Origin: Candidatus Aminicenantota bacterium
GTDB lineage: Bacteria; Acidobacteriota; Aminicenantia; UBA2199
Length of the DNA: 35,977 bases
Assembly (NCBI GenBank): GCA_016934745.1
Contig: JAFGSF010000048.1
Location: 1-35,977, forward strand
Reading direction: 5' to 3'
The translations under genes were made by a program, and so were the position numbers. The notes beneath the pieces were generated by a model. The model worked only from the letters and a program-made list of their open reading frames with translations. It did not search any database and was not told the origin of the DNA. This document shows, piece after piece, positions 9,643 through 17,062 of the stretch (within the stretch, counting starts at the first letter, position 1; every line of letters starts with the position of its first letter).

Positions 9643-9671
9643 TTGACATTTCAAAGATTGATTTTTAGAAT
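9643..9671 (+). promoter_or_regulatory. strong sigma-70-like promoter, plus strand of the divergent region
   Basis: TTGACA (9643-9648), a 17-base spacer, TAGAAT (9666-9671). Perfect -35 and five of six in the -10. It reads into the 530-residue membrane protein gene with a leader of about 54 nt. Together with the minus-strand promoter it accounts for the 332-bp gap 9400-9731; I see no gene or repeat array in that gap. Confidence 0.6.
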
Positions 9672-9731
9672 ACAAGCTCGGGTTGAATGGCTTCTATATA
9701 AACAAAAACAAGCTTCCAGCTTCATTTCTGT

Positions 9732-11324
9732 ATGGCGATCAGCTCAAGGGAGGCAGCATTAATACACATGTCAAGAATAATGAGCGCGCTCTCTGACCCC
9801 AAAGAAGCGGACTCGTCGAAGCATGGGCACTCTGGCGTTTCAAAAATCAGTTATTTTATTTTATGTCTTATCGTGATATTGATTCCATTGTTGAGTACCT
9901 GTACTTTGGTTACATTCGGTATGAACAAACAGCTACTGAATTTCACCCCCCAGTGGTCGGATGAAATTTTCTATTGGCATCAGGCAGCTACTTTCCGCGT
10001 TGCCGGTTTCAACGGTGGATATTACACGATCAACGAACAACCTGCAGCCATACCTTTTTTTCATTTTTATTCTCACGGTCCGGTTTACCCCATATTGATC
10101 GGGACTCTTGGACGTATTTTTGGATGGAAAATAAATTATGCACCTTTTTGGAATATAGCTTTTTTGACCCTTGCCTTGGCATGGTTTATCACGACCGTAA
10201 AGCCAGATCGTCTACAGCTTCTGCTAATTGGATTAGTCATGCTGACGTTCTGGCCTATACAGCTTTATATGGTCACTAACATGCGGGTAGTGATATTCAG
10301 TTCAATTGCAATAGTCATCGCGGCATTCTTCCATAAGACCATAAGCGAGCCGAAAAATACAACACGCTTATATCTTATCATGTTCTGCCTAACGATCGGA
10401 CTGATGACTCTATTCCAAATCAGTTGGGCCTTATTATTTTTGCCCTATCTGCTACTGATACGGAAAAGAATCCAACTTTCTTTAGGCCAGGCAACGACTT
10501 TTGCCTTAATTGTAATCGTCATCAGCTATTTCATATATGATCAGATAATCGCTCCGTATCCTTACTTCACCAGCGATCTGATGACAGCTTTGAAGGTTTC
10601 TTGGTACCAGGGTCTCAAGGTTTTCATTCACCATTCAGCAAATAATATTCGGAATTTTTTTAATCCAAGCCATCACCCGCTGTGGCTTATGCTTCGTGCC
10701 CAGATGCTATTAGTGATTACCGGCAGCAGTTATTTAATGTGGAAGCAACACAATCAGGAGGCTACGGTTCAAGAAAGTATTGTCGTACTGACGAACGGCG
10801 GGCTACTGTTGCTTGAGGCGATCTTGTTTTTTGATATTTTCAGTTGGCGTGATTACCGACTCTTTGCACCGGTTTTGTTGATGATTATCTTCCTTTTTGT
10901 CGCACGCAAGCGATTCTTTCTAGTAACCCTCATGCTATTAGCAAACCTTGCGTTGCTACCGAGTTTTCTTCCCACTTATAATAAATTAATAAGAGGGGCA
11001 TTTCCTGAAGATCGGACCGCAGTCGAGGCATTTTCTAAACAGATCGTTCCAGTAATCAAATATGATGCAAACAAAGATGGTTGGTATAATACCTTACTGG
11101 CTCCACTGCCCATTGCCGTTAATCGCCTCATGCTTGGAGTACCTGCAGGGATTGGCATATCGTGGTTTACTAATCCGGATGAACTCTCCCAAATAAAATC
11201 GCGATACCTTCTTCTTGACAATAAAACTTACACTGCAATGAAAAAGCACGTTGGGCTTGAGTTCAAACTTTCAACGACTGTTGGAGACTTGTATATTAAT
11301 AGAAGTTCCGAATGCAATAAATAA
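9732..11324 (+). CDS. GT-C-like polytopic membrane glycosyltransferase candidate
   Basis: A 530-residue protein with about 10-12 membrane helices, the first at residues 38-60. Just after helix 1 comes 'PQWSDEIFYWHQA' with an acidic pair at residues 77-78, then 'HFYSHGPVYPILIGTLGRIFGW' at about 111-132. A DE/DD motif in the first extracytoplasmic loop followed by an H-x-P-x-YP-like segment is the hallmark layout of GT39/GT83 (PMT/ArnT-like) enzymes, which use lipid-linked sugar donors on the outer face of the membrane. It is the only plus-strand gene in the first 12.6 kb. The start is uncertain: no Shine-Dalgarno precedes the ATG at 9732 and an in-frame ATG at 9768 would also leave helix 1 intact. 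Family placement is moderate. Confidence 0.7.
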   Translation: MAISSREAALIHMSRIMSALSDPKEADSSKHGHSGVSKISYFILCLIVILIPLLSTCTLVTFGMNKQLLNFTPQWSDEIFYWHQAATFRVAGFNGGYYTINEQPAAIPFFHFYSHGPVYPILIGTLGRIFGWKINYAPFWNIAFLTLALAWFITTVKPDRLQLLLIGLVMLTFWPIQLYMVTNMRVVIFSSIAIVIAAFFHKTISEPKNTTRLYLIMFCLTIGLMTLFQISWALLFLPYLLLIRKRIQLSLGQATTFALIVIVISYFIYDQIIAPYPYFTSDLMTALKVSWYQGLKVFIHHSANNIRNFFNPSHHPLWLMLRAQMLLVITGSSYLMWKQHNQEATVQESIVVLTNGGLLLLEAILFFDIFSWRDYRLFAPVLLMIIFLFVARKRFFLVTLMLLANLALLPSFLPTYNKLIRGAFPEDRTAVEAFSKQIVPVIKYDANKDGWYNTLLAPLPIAVNRLMLGVPAGIGISWFTNPDELSQIKSRYLLLDNKTYTAMKKHVGLEFKLSTTVGDLYINRSSECNK

Positions 11325-11433
11325 CCCAATGAGTTCGCTCCAAAAAAGAACCAGGTTTTTGCCCTCATATTCCGGGCCCACATTGTCGATACGTTATTGA
11401 TAATATATCTATTGACGATTTCAAGTTAATTTT

Positions 11434-12645
11434 TCAATCATACGGAAAACCTGAAAGGATTTTTGCAAGATAAATAATCCCAGAAGCTAAATGCAGCAGT
11501 AAAAACAAACTGCACAATAGAAACTTGGCGATGTCTAACAATTTATTTTTATTAATGCTTTTCATCCAGGAGAAATACGCAATCAGTGCAACCAGGAAAA
11601 CGAAAAATAACCCCATGTCATAACTCCATGAAAAGTTCCAATAAAAAAAACGGTATCCTGCCTCAGCAAAAAAAGCCATTTGCACTAAAGCGATGACCAA
11701 GAAAATGACTGCAAGCGCAAATAATGGATTTTTTTTTATGGTGGAAAATTTAAAAATTATCAAGACGACAGGAAAAGCAATTCCCAATAACAAAGATATA
11801 TAGGGATTGGGGGAATAATGTTTCCAGACAGCCAGATAATCAATGATTAGTGACGTGCGATATTGGCCAGCCAATGGTTTGTAAGTAAAGTAATATTGGA
11901 GTGCCAGTGAAATGATTGAAGGAATTGCTACCATCAAAGCTTGGCCATATCGGTTAATTTTAAATCTGCTTTGACGGGAAAGAAATATATAAATGAACAA
12001 GGATAATATGAAGGTGATGGCAAAATTAGGCTTTATCCATACGGAAGCAAAAAGGAGAAAAGCAAGAAATAAAGACTTTTTATCTAACAAGGATTTATGG
12101 TTGAATTGTAAAAAGACGATTCCCACGAAAAATATAAGAATAGCCAGTGGTTTTTGGGCAATAAAAGTGGGATTGTGCCAAATATTCGGAGTACCCTGTC
12201 CCAAATACATGGTTTTCGAAAAAAACGGCACAAAGATTGCACCAAGTAAAAATAGAATCCAGGAAACCAGCAAAGATTCCAAATGATCAAATAAAAACTT
12301 TGATCTGAGGTAGAAGTAGGTAATGACAAATGAAGAGAGCACACAGAAGACCAGAACAATAATCATGGAAACTTCCATGGAAGTGAACGACAACCAGGAA
12401 AAAAGGATTACCAAAATATGGAAGCCCGGATGCGGTATGGTAAAAATTTTTCCACTATGAATAGTTTTAATAAAATTGAGATGCCCCAAAAAATCTGATG
12501 GATACAATGTTTTTTGAGCATTTGCGGAATATAGGTAATTTGAAAACAAGCATACCGAGATAACCGCAAAAACAAACAGCGTAGCAATCAGCCAAATAAT
12601 TTCACTTTTTTTTATCGCCACTTGGTCAAAATTCAATTTAATCAT
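11434..12645 (-). CDS. polytopic membrane protein, function unknown
   Basis: A 403-residue protein with about 10 membrane helices beginning at residues 14-34. The first extracytoplasmic loop has 'LYPSDFLGHLNFIKTI' followed by 'IPHPGFHILVILF'; a later loop has 'MYLGQGTPNIWHNPTFIAQKPLAI'. These aromatic, Asp/His-bearing loops recall GT-C transferases, but I cannot assign a family. The gene is strongly AT-rich and convergent with the 530-residue membrane protein (109 bp apart, no obvious terminator hairpin). No clear Shine-Dalgarno is present. A role in surface glycan assembly is inferred from location only. Confidence 0.7.
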   Translation of the reverse strand: MIKLNFDQVAIKKSEIIWLIATLFVFAVISVCLFSNYLYSANAQKTLYPSDFLGHLNFIKTIHSGKIFTIPHPGFHILVILFSWLSFTSMEVSMIIVLVFCVLSSFVITYFYLRSKFLFDHLESLLVSWILFLLGAIFVPFFSKTMYLGQGTPNIWHNPTFIAQKPLAILIFFVGIVFLQFNHKSLLDKKSLFLAFLLFASVWIKPNFAITFILSLFIYIFLSRQSRFKINRYGQALMVAIPSIISLALQYYFTYKPLAGQYRTSLIIDYLAVWKHYSPNPYISLLLGIAFPVVLIIFKFSTIKKNPLFALAVIFLVIALVQMAFFAEAGYRFFYWNFSWSYDMGLFFVFLVALIAYFSWMKSINKNKLLDIAKFLLCSLFLLLHLASGIIYLAKILSGFPYD

Positions 12646-12814
12646 TACTGGAGTTCATTGGACCGAAATTATTCCAGTTGAAGTCAGCATGTCTTTTTTT
12701 CAGACAATCGGGTAATGAAGGGTTCGGATTTTTTATCGCAAGACAGCAAATGGGCTGCAAAGCCAGAAAATGAAGAAAAATGAGAAAGGCAATTTTAACC
12801 ATAGAGAAATTTTA

Positions 12815-12832
12815 AGCCAAGCCAGTTTGGCT
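12815..12832 (-). terminator. possible hairpin downstream of the VNG-repeat gene
   Basis: AGCCAA (12815-12820) and TTGGCT (12827-12832) form a 6-bp stem with a 6-base loop about 95 nt beyond the stop of the 244-residue gene, followed on the minus strand by a short AT tract rather than a clean U-run. The rest of 12,646-12,925 shows nothing else I can name. Weak call. Confidence 0.25.
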
Positions 12833-12925
12833 GTCAATAATCCGTCATGACTATGATCAGGAATTATTGATTACAGCAATTATTTCGACTGATAGGTTTT
12901 TCTAACGGTTTATTGATGCCCGTTT

Positions 12926-13660
12926 TCAGATCTTCGCGATGCTGATGCGGCCGTTGACCGTTTCCAGGTTCAACTTGTGGCCGCCGCCGTTGACTTGGCC
13001 ATCGAGCGAGCTGCCGACGAAATGCTTGGTAACATGCAGGTCGAAATCGTTGGTGATGCCGCCGTTGACCGTGCTGCCTTCGACGCTGAAAGCCGATTTG
13101 CGGTTGATCTCGATGTCAATGCCGCCGTTGACCGTTTCCACATCCAGGTCGCCCTGCAACTGGGCTTCCTGGGAAATGTCCACGGACCCGTTGACCGTAC
13201 TCAGGGAGGCGGAATTGAAATCCCCGCTGAATTTGATGCGGCCGTTGACCGTTTTCAAGTGCAGTTCGGCGAATTTCCCCCGGCAATCCAGCGCGCCGTT
13301 GACCGATTTGAAGGCGGCGCGGCTCAATTTTTCCGGAACCACGATGGTGAAATCGACCTTGGCACGGGTATTTTTTTTATTGAACTTGGTGCGGATGCGG
13401 ACGCTGTTGCTCCCAGCCTCGAAAATCACGTCCACGGTTTCGATTTCGCCCTTATTATCGGATTTTTTCACGGCCAGCACTTCCACAGCCCCGGTGGACC
13501 GGGTCGTAATTTCGATTTTGCCATTGATGTTGGACAAATCGATCGTGCCGTCGGCCGTGAGGTCGAAACGGCGGTTGATCTTCTGCTCGTAATTCTCGGC
13601 CGCCAGCAAAGAGAACATGAAAAGCAGCATAAAAAGACCGATTTTGACTTTTTGTTTCAT
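12926..13660 (-). CDS. secreted VNG-repeat beta-ladder protein (DUF4097-like)
   Basis: A 244-residue protein with an N-terminal signal peptide (residues 1-21, hydrophobic 'IGLFMLLFMFSLLAA'), so exported to the periplasm or cell surface. From residue 42 on it is built of short beta-strand units, each carrying a 'xxNG' turn: SNING, then SVNGAL, TVNGRI, TVNGSV, TVNGGI, TVNGGI, QVNGGG and TVNGRI, spaced about 18-26 residues apart. This is the pattern of DUF4097/putative adhesin-like beta-helical proteins found widely in Acidobacteriota and related phyla. GGAGGTG lies 6-7 nt before the ATG. The molecular role is unknown; scaffolding or adhesion is a family-level guess. The repeats recur at DNA level as near-copies of GCCGTTGACCG. 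Confidence 0.85.
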   Translation of the reverse strand: MKQKVKIGLFMLLFMFSLLAAENYEQKINRRFDLTADGTIDLSNINGKIEITTRSTGAVEVLAVKKSDNKGEIETVDVIFEAGSNSVRIRTKFNKKNTRAKVDFTIVVPEKLSRAAFKSVNGALDCRGKFAELHLKTVNGRIKFSGDFNSASLSTVNGSVDISQEAQLQGDLDVETVNGGIDIEINRKSAFSVEGSTVNGGITNDFDLHVTKHFVGSSLDGQVNGGGHKLNLETVNGRISIAKI

Positions 13661-13751
13661 CGTACACCTCCAAAGGTCTATAAACGAAATAGAAGCAAGA
13701 AAAGTTCACGAGTTTTCCTGGAGTCGAATTAGAAGCAATATGAAAAAAATC

Positions 13752-13931
13752 GGTTTAGGGCGTAAGGCGTAAGGCGTAAGGGAAGAATAAGACAGAGCTT
13801 GGTTTAGGGTGTAAGGTGGAAGGCGTAAGGGAAGAAAATTAAGAATGAAATTAGTTCTTTCTTACCTTAAACCTTACACCTTAAACCTTACGCCGATTCC
13901 TTTCATCCCTTACACCTTGAACCTTACACCG
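13752..13931. repeat. heptamer array, family A (copy 1), inverted arms
   Basis: Intergenic array of degenerate 7-base words (GGCGTAA, GGTGTAA, GGTTTAA and similar). Two 36-bp direct copies, 13752-13787 and 13801-13836, match at 33 of 36 positions. They face an inverted arm at 13861-13894 and a further one at 13905-13931. The arms can fold back on each other around an AT-rich centre. The array fills most of the 312-bp gap 13,661-13,972 and lies upstream of the VNG-repeat gene. No coding potential is convincing here. Confidence 0.85.
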
Positions 13932-13972
13932 ATATCCGGATCATCCCTTTCGCCTTAGGCAGAAACCATGCC

Positions 13973-14296
13973 TTACACTGTTGCCTTATGGATCTGCCGC
14001 TTCTGCTTGTGTATCTGGCGATGAAGAAATTTGATCTGTTTGCGGTCGCCGGCGGCGATGGCGGTGGCAAGTTTTTCCTTGAGCACCTTGATCCGCGCTT
14101 TCACGCCGGCCTTGTTCAGGCCTTTCACTTCGTGATGCACATGAGTATCGATGTTCAGCGCCTTACAGATGGCGACCAGCAGGTGCTCCTTGTTCAACTG
14201 CGAGTAACCCTGCACCGCTTCGTGCTCAATGCCCTTGGCGATCTCCCTGAGCTCAGCCACGGTTTTCTTTTTCAGTTCAACGAACGTGTGCTCCAT
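13973..14296 (-). CDS. small Rho_N/SAP-like domain protein
   Basis: A 107-residue basic protein. Residues 8-50 ('KKTVAELREIAKGIEHEAVQGYSQLNKEHLLVAICKALNI' in outline) fit the Rho termination factor N-terminal, SAP-like helix-extended-helix fold, which binds nucleic acid. The C-terminal half is a Lys/Arg- and His-rich helix ('RIKVLKEKLATAIAAGDRKQIKFLHRQIHKQKRQIHK'), probably a coiled or nucleic-acid-binding helix. A perfect GGAGG stands 5 nt before the ATG. It stands alone; a repeat array follows its stop codon. A nucleic-acid-associated role is likely from the fold; the precise target is unknown. Confidence 0.75.
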   Translation of the reverse strand: MEHTFVELKKKTVAELREIAKGIEHEAVQGYSQLNKEHLLVAICKALNIDTHVHHEVKGLNKAGVKARIKVLKEKLATAIAAGDRKQIKFLHRQIHKQKRQIHKATV

Positions 14297-14594
14297 GGTG
14301 CCTCCATAGTATAGAATTGTTTTTATTTTAATAAATTATAAAAAATTCCACAACTGCAATATCCTGAAAAATATTGAAAAGCGAATTATTTTTTCCTTCA
14401 AAAATATCCAAAACTAATGATTGCAAATGGGCATGTTTCGATTGAATTTCTTGAAAGAATAATTATTTGACGCAAAAACATCTCTAAACAAGATGGCTCT
14501 CCCTTACTAAGAAAATCCATTTATGGATATGATGGAATCCGAGTTTCACCTTCAGGAGTTTCCTTTTTCATCTGGTTGGCTTGCGAATAGCAAA
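14297..14594. other. AT-rich divergent intergenic region
   Basis: Gap between the Rho_N-like gene (minus) and the sulfatase-like gene (plus). It is very AT-rich and holds a TATACT-like -10 candidate for the minus gene at the proximal edge without a convincing -35 box. I see no gene, RNA or repeat array in it; the plus-strand promoter begins at 14595. Confidence 0.4.
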
Positions 14595-14623
14595 TTGACA
14601 AAGCAGCCATGAATATTTAAAAT
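14595..14623 (+). promoter_or_regulatory. near-consensus promoter abutting an ATG (leaderless)
   Basis: TTGACA (14595-14600), 17 bases, TAAAAT (14618-14623), then only 6 bases to the ATG at 14630. Standard spacing would put the transcription start on the A of the ATG. No Shine-Dalgarno could exist on such a transcript. Confidence 0.6.
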
Positions 14624-14629
14624 GCCAGC

Positions 14630-16192
14630 ATGCAAACAATCAATTTTTCTGTGAATTCGATCCTGAAAAAAGGTTGGTTCTTACATCCGATTCTCTTCGC
14701 AACAACACCTGTTTTATTTTTGTTTTCTCATAATATTGCCGAAACTCCATTTCAAGATATTTTTTTTCCGGCCGCAGTTTCGCTTGCTTTGGGATTAATT
14801 GGAATAGTCCTACTATTCTCTATTTTGAAAAATATTTGGAAAGCTTCTGTGCTCACCTCATTGGGTTTAATGCTTTTTTTCTCATATGGCCATTTTTTTC
14901 GAGTGATAAGGGGGCTGAGAATTGGCCGAGTTATAGTTGGAAGGTACGCCGTCACATTGCCTTTTTATATGTTGATTTTTATTGCCTGTGCGATCGTTAT
15001 AATAAAAATAAATAAAAGTATTTACCGCTTCACTCAAATATTGAATATTTCGGGAATTGTTTTTCTCCTGACGATCCTGATTAACATAGTAATCTATAGT
15101 GTGGGTACTATTAATCCCAAGCAAGTAAAAATTGATTTCCAAGATCCAAACGCTTTAAATTTGGCGCAATCAAAAAAACCCGACATCTATTACATTATAC
15201 TCGATGGCTATTCACGTCAGGATGTTCTTCAAGAATACTATTCATTCGATAATAGTGACTTCATAAATTATCTTAAAGGCAATGGATTCATTGTTACAGA
15301 TAAGAGTAATTGCAATTACTCTTTGACTTTTCTATCTTTGGCTTCGTCACTGAATATGACTTATTTCAATTCACTCTACTCAGCAGACCCAAAGAGAAAA
15401 AATGACAGATCCGTCGTACATTCTATGATCCATAATAACATTGTCGTCCGAACCTTGAAAGCAATTGGCTATAAAATCATTAATTTCAGTTCAGGATGGG
15501 GACCAACAAACTTTTTATTGAAGGCTGATTGCAATTATTCAAGGAGCCTCTGGAATGAATTCACCATGATGGTAGTTGAAACATCCATGTTCTCAATAAT
15601 ATATAAAAAACTCTATTTTTTTAAAATGAAAAAAGAGATTTTAAGTACGCTGGACCAATTATCTTCAGTGGACAATATGAAGGAACCTAGATTCGTTTTA
15701 GCACATATTGTATGTCCGCACCCGCCATTTTTTTTCGATCAGAATGGCAATCCGGTCGCAACGATAGAACCCAATCCAGGAAGCTCCGATTGGCTGAACA
15801 AATCCGGTTATGTGAATCAACTCTTGTTTATCAATAACCGAATAAAGAACATCATAAAATCCTTGCTCAATAGAGAGCGTAAACCAATAATTGTGTTGCA
15901 AGCAGATCACGGTAGTGCATCATCGTTATATGTTGTGGGAAGTTCCCATTGGAAAATTCCAGATAATAAGTCTCTGCGTGAACGGGTTCCGATTTTAAAT
16001 GCAATTTATTTCCCAGCACAGCACGATCCCCTCCCCAATATTCCAAACTCAATTTCACCGGTAAATACATTTCGTTATATTTTCAACTGTGAATTCGGAA
16101 CAAATTATGAAATACTGCCGGATAAATCTTTTTTTTCAAGTTACGACAATCCTTACAAATTTCTTGATGTAACCTCTATTGTATCTGAATAA
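14630..16192 (+). CDS. membrane-anchored sulfatase/LTA-synthase-like phosphoglycan transferase
   Basis: A 520-residue protein with about four to five N-terminal membrane helices (residues 15-158) and an extracytoplasmic alkaline-phosphatase-fold domain. 'PDIYYIILDGYSRQDVL' at 184-200 provides the first metal-binding Asp (D192); the nucleophile Ser/Thr is likely within 'CNYSLTFLSLASSLNM' (228-243); the second metal site is 'QADHGS' (D426, H427), followed by 'SHWKIPD'. This architecture matches the sulfatase-like hydrolase/transferase family, including LtaS, OpgB and EptA-type enzymes that move phosphoethanolamine or phosphoglycerol onto glycans. AT-rich like the glycan genes. It is flanked by unrelated minus-strand genes, so it is probably a single-gene unit. 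Exact substrate is unknown. Confidence 0.82.
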   Translation: MQTINFSVNSILKKGWFLHPILFATTPVLFLFSHNIAETPFQDIFFPAAVSLALGLIGIVLLFSILKNIWKASVLTSLGLMLFFSYGHFFRVIRGLRIGRVIVGRYAVTLPFYMLIFIACAIVIIKINKSIYRFTQILNISGIVFLLTILINIVIYSVGTINPKQVKIDFQDPNALNLAQSKKPDIYYIILDGYSRQDVLQEYYSFDNSDFINYLKGNGFIVTDKSNCNYSLTFLSLASSLNMTYFNSLYSADPKRKNDRSVVHSMIHNNIVVRTLKAIGYKIINFSSGWGPTNFLLKADCNYSRSLWNEFTMMVVETSMFSIIYKKLYFFKMKKEILSTLDQLSSVDNMKEPRFVLAHIVCPHPPFFFDQNGNPVATIEPNPGSSDWLNKSGYVNQLLFINNRIKNIIKSLLNRERKPIIVLQADHGSASSLYVVGSSHWKIPDNKSLRERVPILNAIYFPAQHDPLPNIPNSISPVNTFRYIFNCEFGTNYEILPDKSFFSSYDNPYKFLDVTSIVSE

Positions 16193-16297
16193 AATAATAT
16201 CACTTCCAGAACGCTCCGAACTGAAACTAAATATTGTTTTTAAATCCAATGTTTAATATTACCTATTTTTATTTCGACTATTGGCTATTAGAGCAAG

Positions 16298-16317
16298 CAT
16301 TCACTTATCACTAATTA
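16298..16317. repeat. short remnant of heptamer family B
   Basis: Words CATTCA-CTTATCA-CTAATTA resemble the right arm of the family B array at 25213-25244. Only one arm is present, in the convergent gap between the sulfatase-like gene and rnc. Short, so chance similarity is possible. Confidence 0.35.
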
Positions 16318-16324
16318 CAAAATC

Positions 16325-17062
16325 TTACGATCCCCTGGGCTTTTCCCCAAAGAACGTATCCGACAACCTTTCGAAGTGCATGAAGTTGCCGATATTTTTC
16401 AAGGCGATCAACGCCGCTTCCTGCTCGGCTTCGCGGCGGTTCCGGCCCCAGCCGCTGCCGATTTCACTGTTTTCCAGGAATACCGCCACTTTGAACTGGG
16501 TGTCGGGCGGTTTGCCGTTCTCGGCCACCACCTGGTAGCTGGGCAGGACATTCTTGTGTTTTTGGATCAATTCCTGAAGTTCCGACTTGTAATCGTTGAT
16601 GCGCAGGTCATGGCTTAGCAGCTGCTCCAGGAATTCCTTGAACAGATGGATGATGACGGCGGCCGTGGTCGCCAGGTCCGAATCCAAGTACATGGCTCCG
16701 ATCAGCGCTTCGAAACTCGAAGAAACTATTTTCTGGTTGCGCCGGCCCTGGTTTTTTTCTTCGCCGCGGCCCAGCAGAATATGGCTGCCCAGGTTGATGG
16801 TTTTGGCCACCTTGAACAGCAGGTTGCTGGAAACCAGGTGGGCGCGCATTTTGGCCAGGTCACCCTCGTTGTTGTCCCGGCAGCGGCGAAAAATATAATC
16901 GGTGATGACCATGCCGATGACCGAATCACCCAGGAACTCCAGCCTTTCATTGTCGGCGCCGCGGTTTTTGCCGCCCTCGTTATACGATTTATGGGTCAGG
17001 GCGGAGCGCAGCAACTCGCGGTTCTTGAAACGGTAATTCAGTTTTTTTTCCAGTTCGTCCAT
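16325..17062 (-). CDS. rnc: ribonuclease III
   Basis: A 245-residue RNase III, the double-strand RNA endonuclease that processes rRNA precursors and some mRNAs. The signature 'NERLEFLGDS' at residues 38-47 contains the catalytic Glu and Asp; the second catalytic acidic cluster is 'SSFEALIGAMYLD' near 115-127. The dsRNA-binding domain follows from about residue 155 ('DYKSELQELIQKHKNVLPSYQVV') to 'GSGWGRNRREAEQEAALIAL'. Length is normal. The ATG overlaps the stop of the upstream phosphatase gene by one base (TGATG), which implies translational coupling. A short tail of about 18 residues after the domain is unremarkable. Confidence 0.97.
   Translation of the reverse strand: MDELEKKLNYRFKNRELLRSALTHKSYNEGGKNRGADNERLEFLGDSVIGMVITDYIFRRCRDNNEGDLAKMRAHLVSSNLLFKVAKTINLGSHILLGRGEEKNQGRRNQKIVSSSFEALIGAMYLDSDLATTAAVIIHLFKEFLEQLLSHDLRINDYKSELQELIQKHKNVLPSYQVVAENGKPPDTQFKVAVFLENSEIGSGWGRNRREAEQEAALIALKNIGNFMHFERLSDTFFGEKPRGS

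Noticed and set aside
12977..13732. 251-codon open frame on the plus strand opposite the VNG-repeat gene
   Set aside because: It reads 'AAVDR' again and again only because the VNG repeats are read in reverse; no signal peptide or ribosome-binding site.
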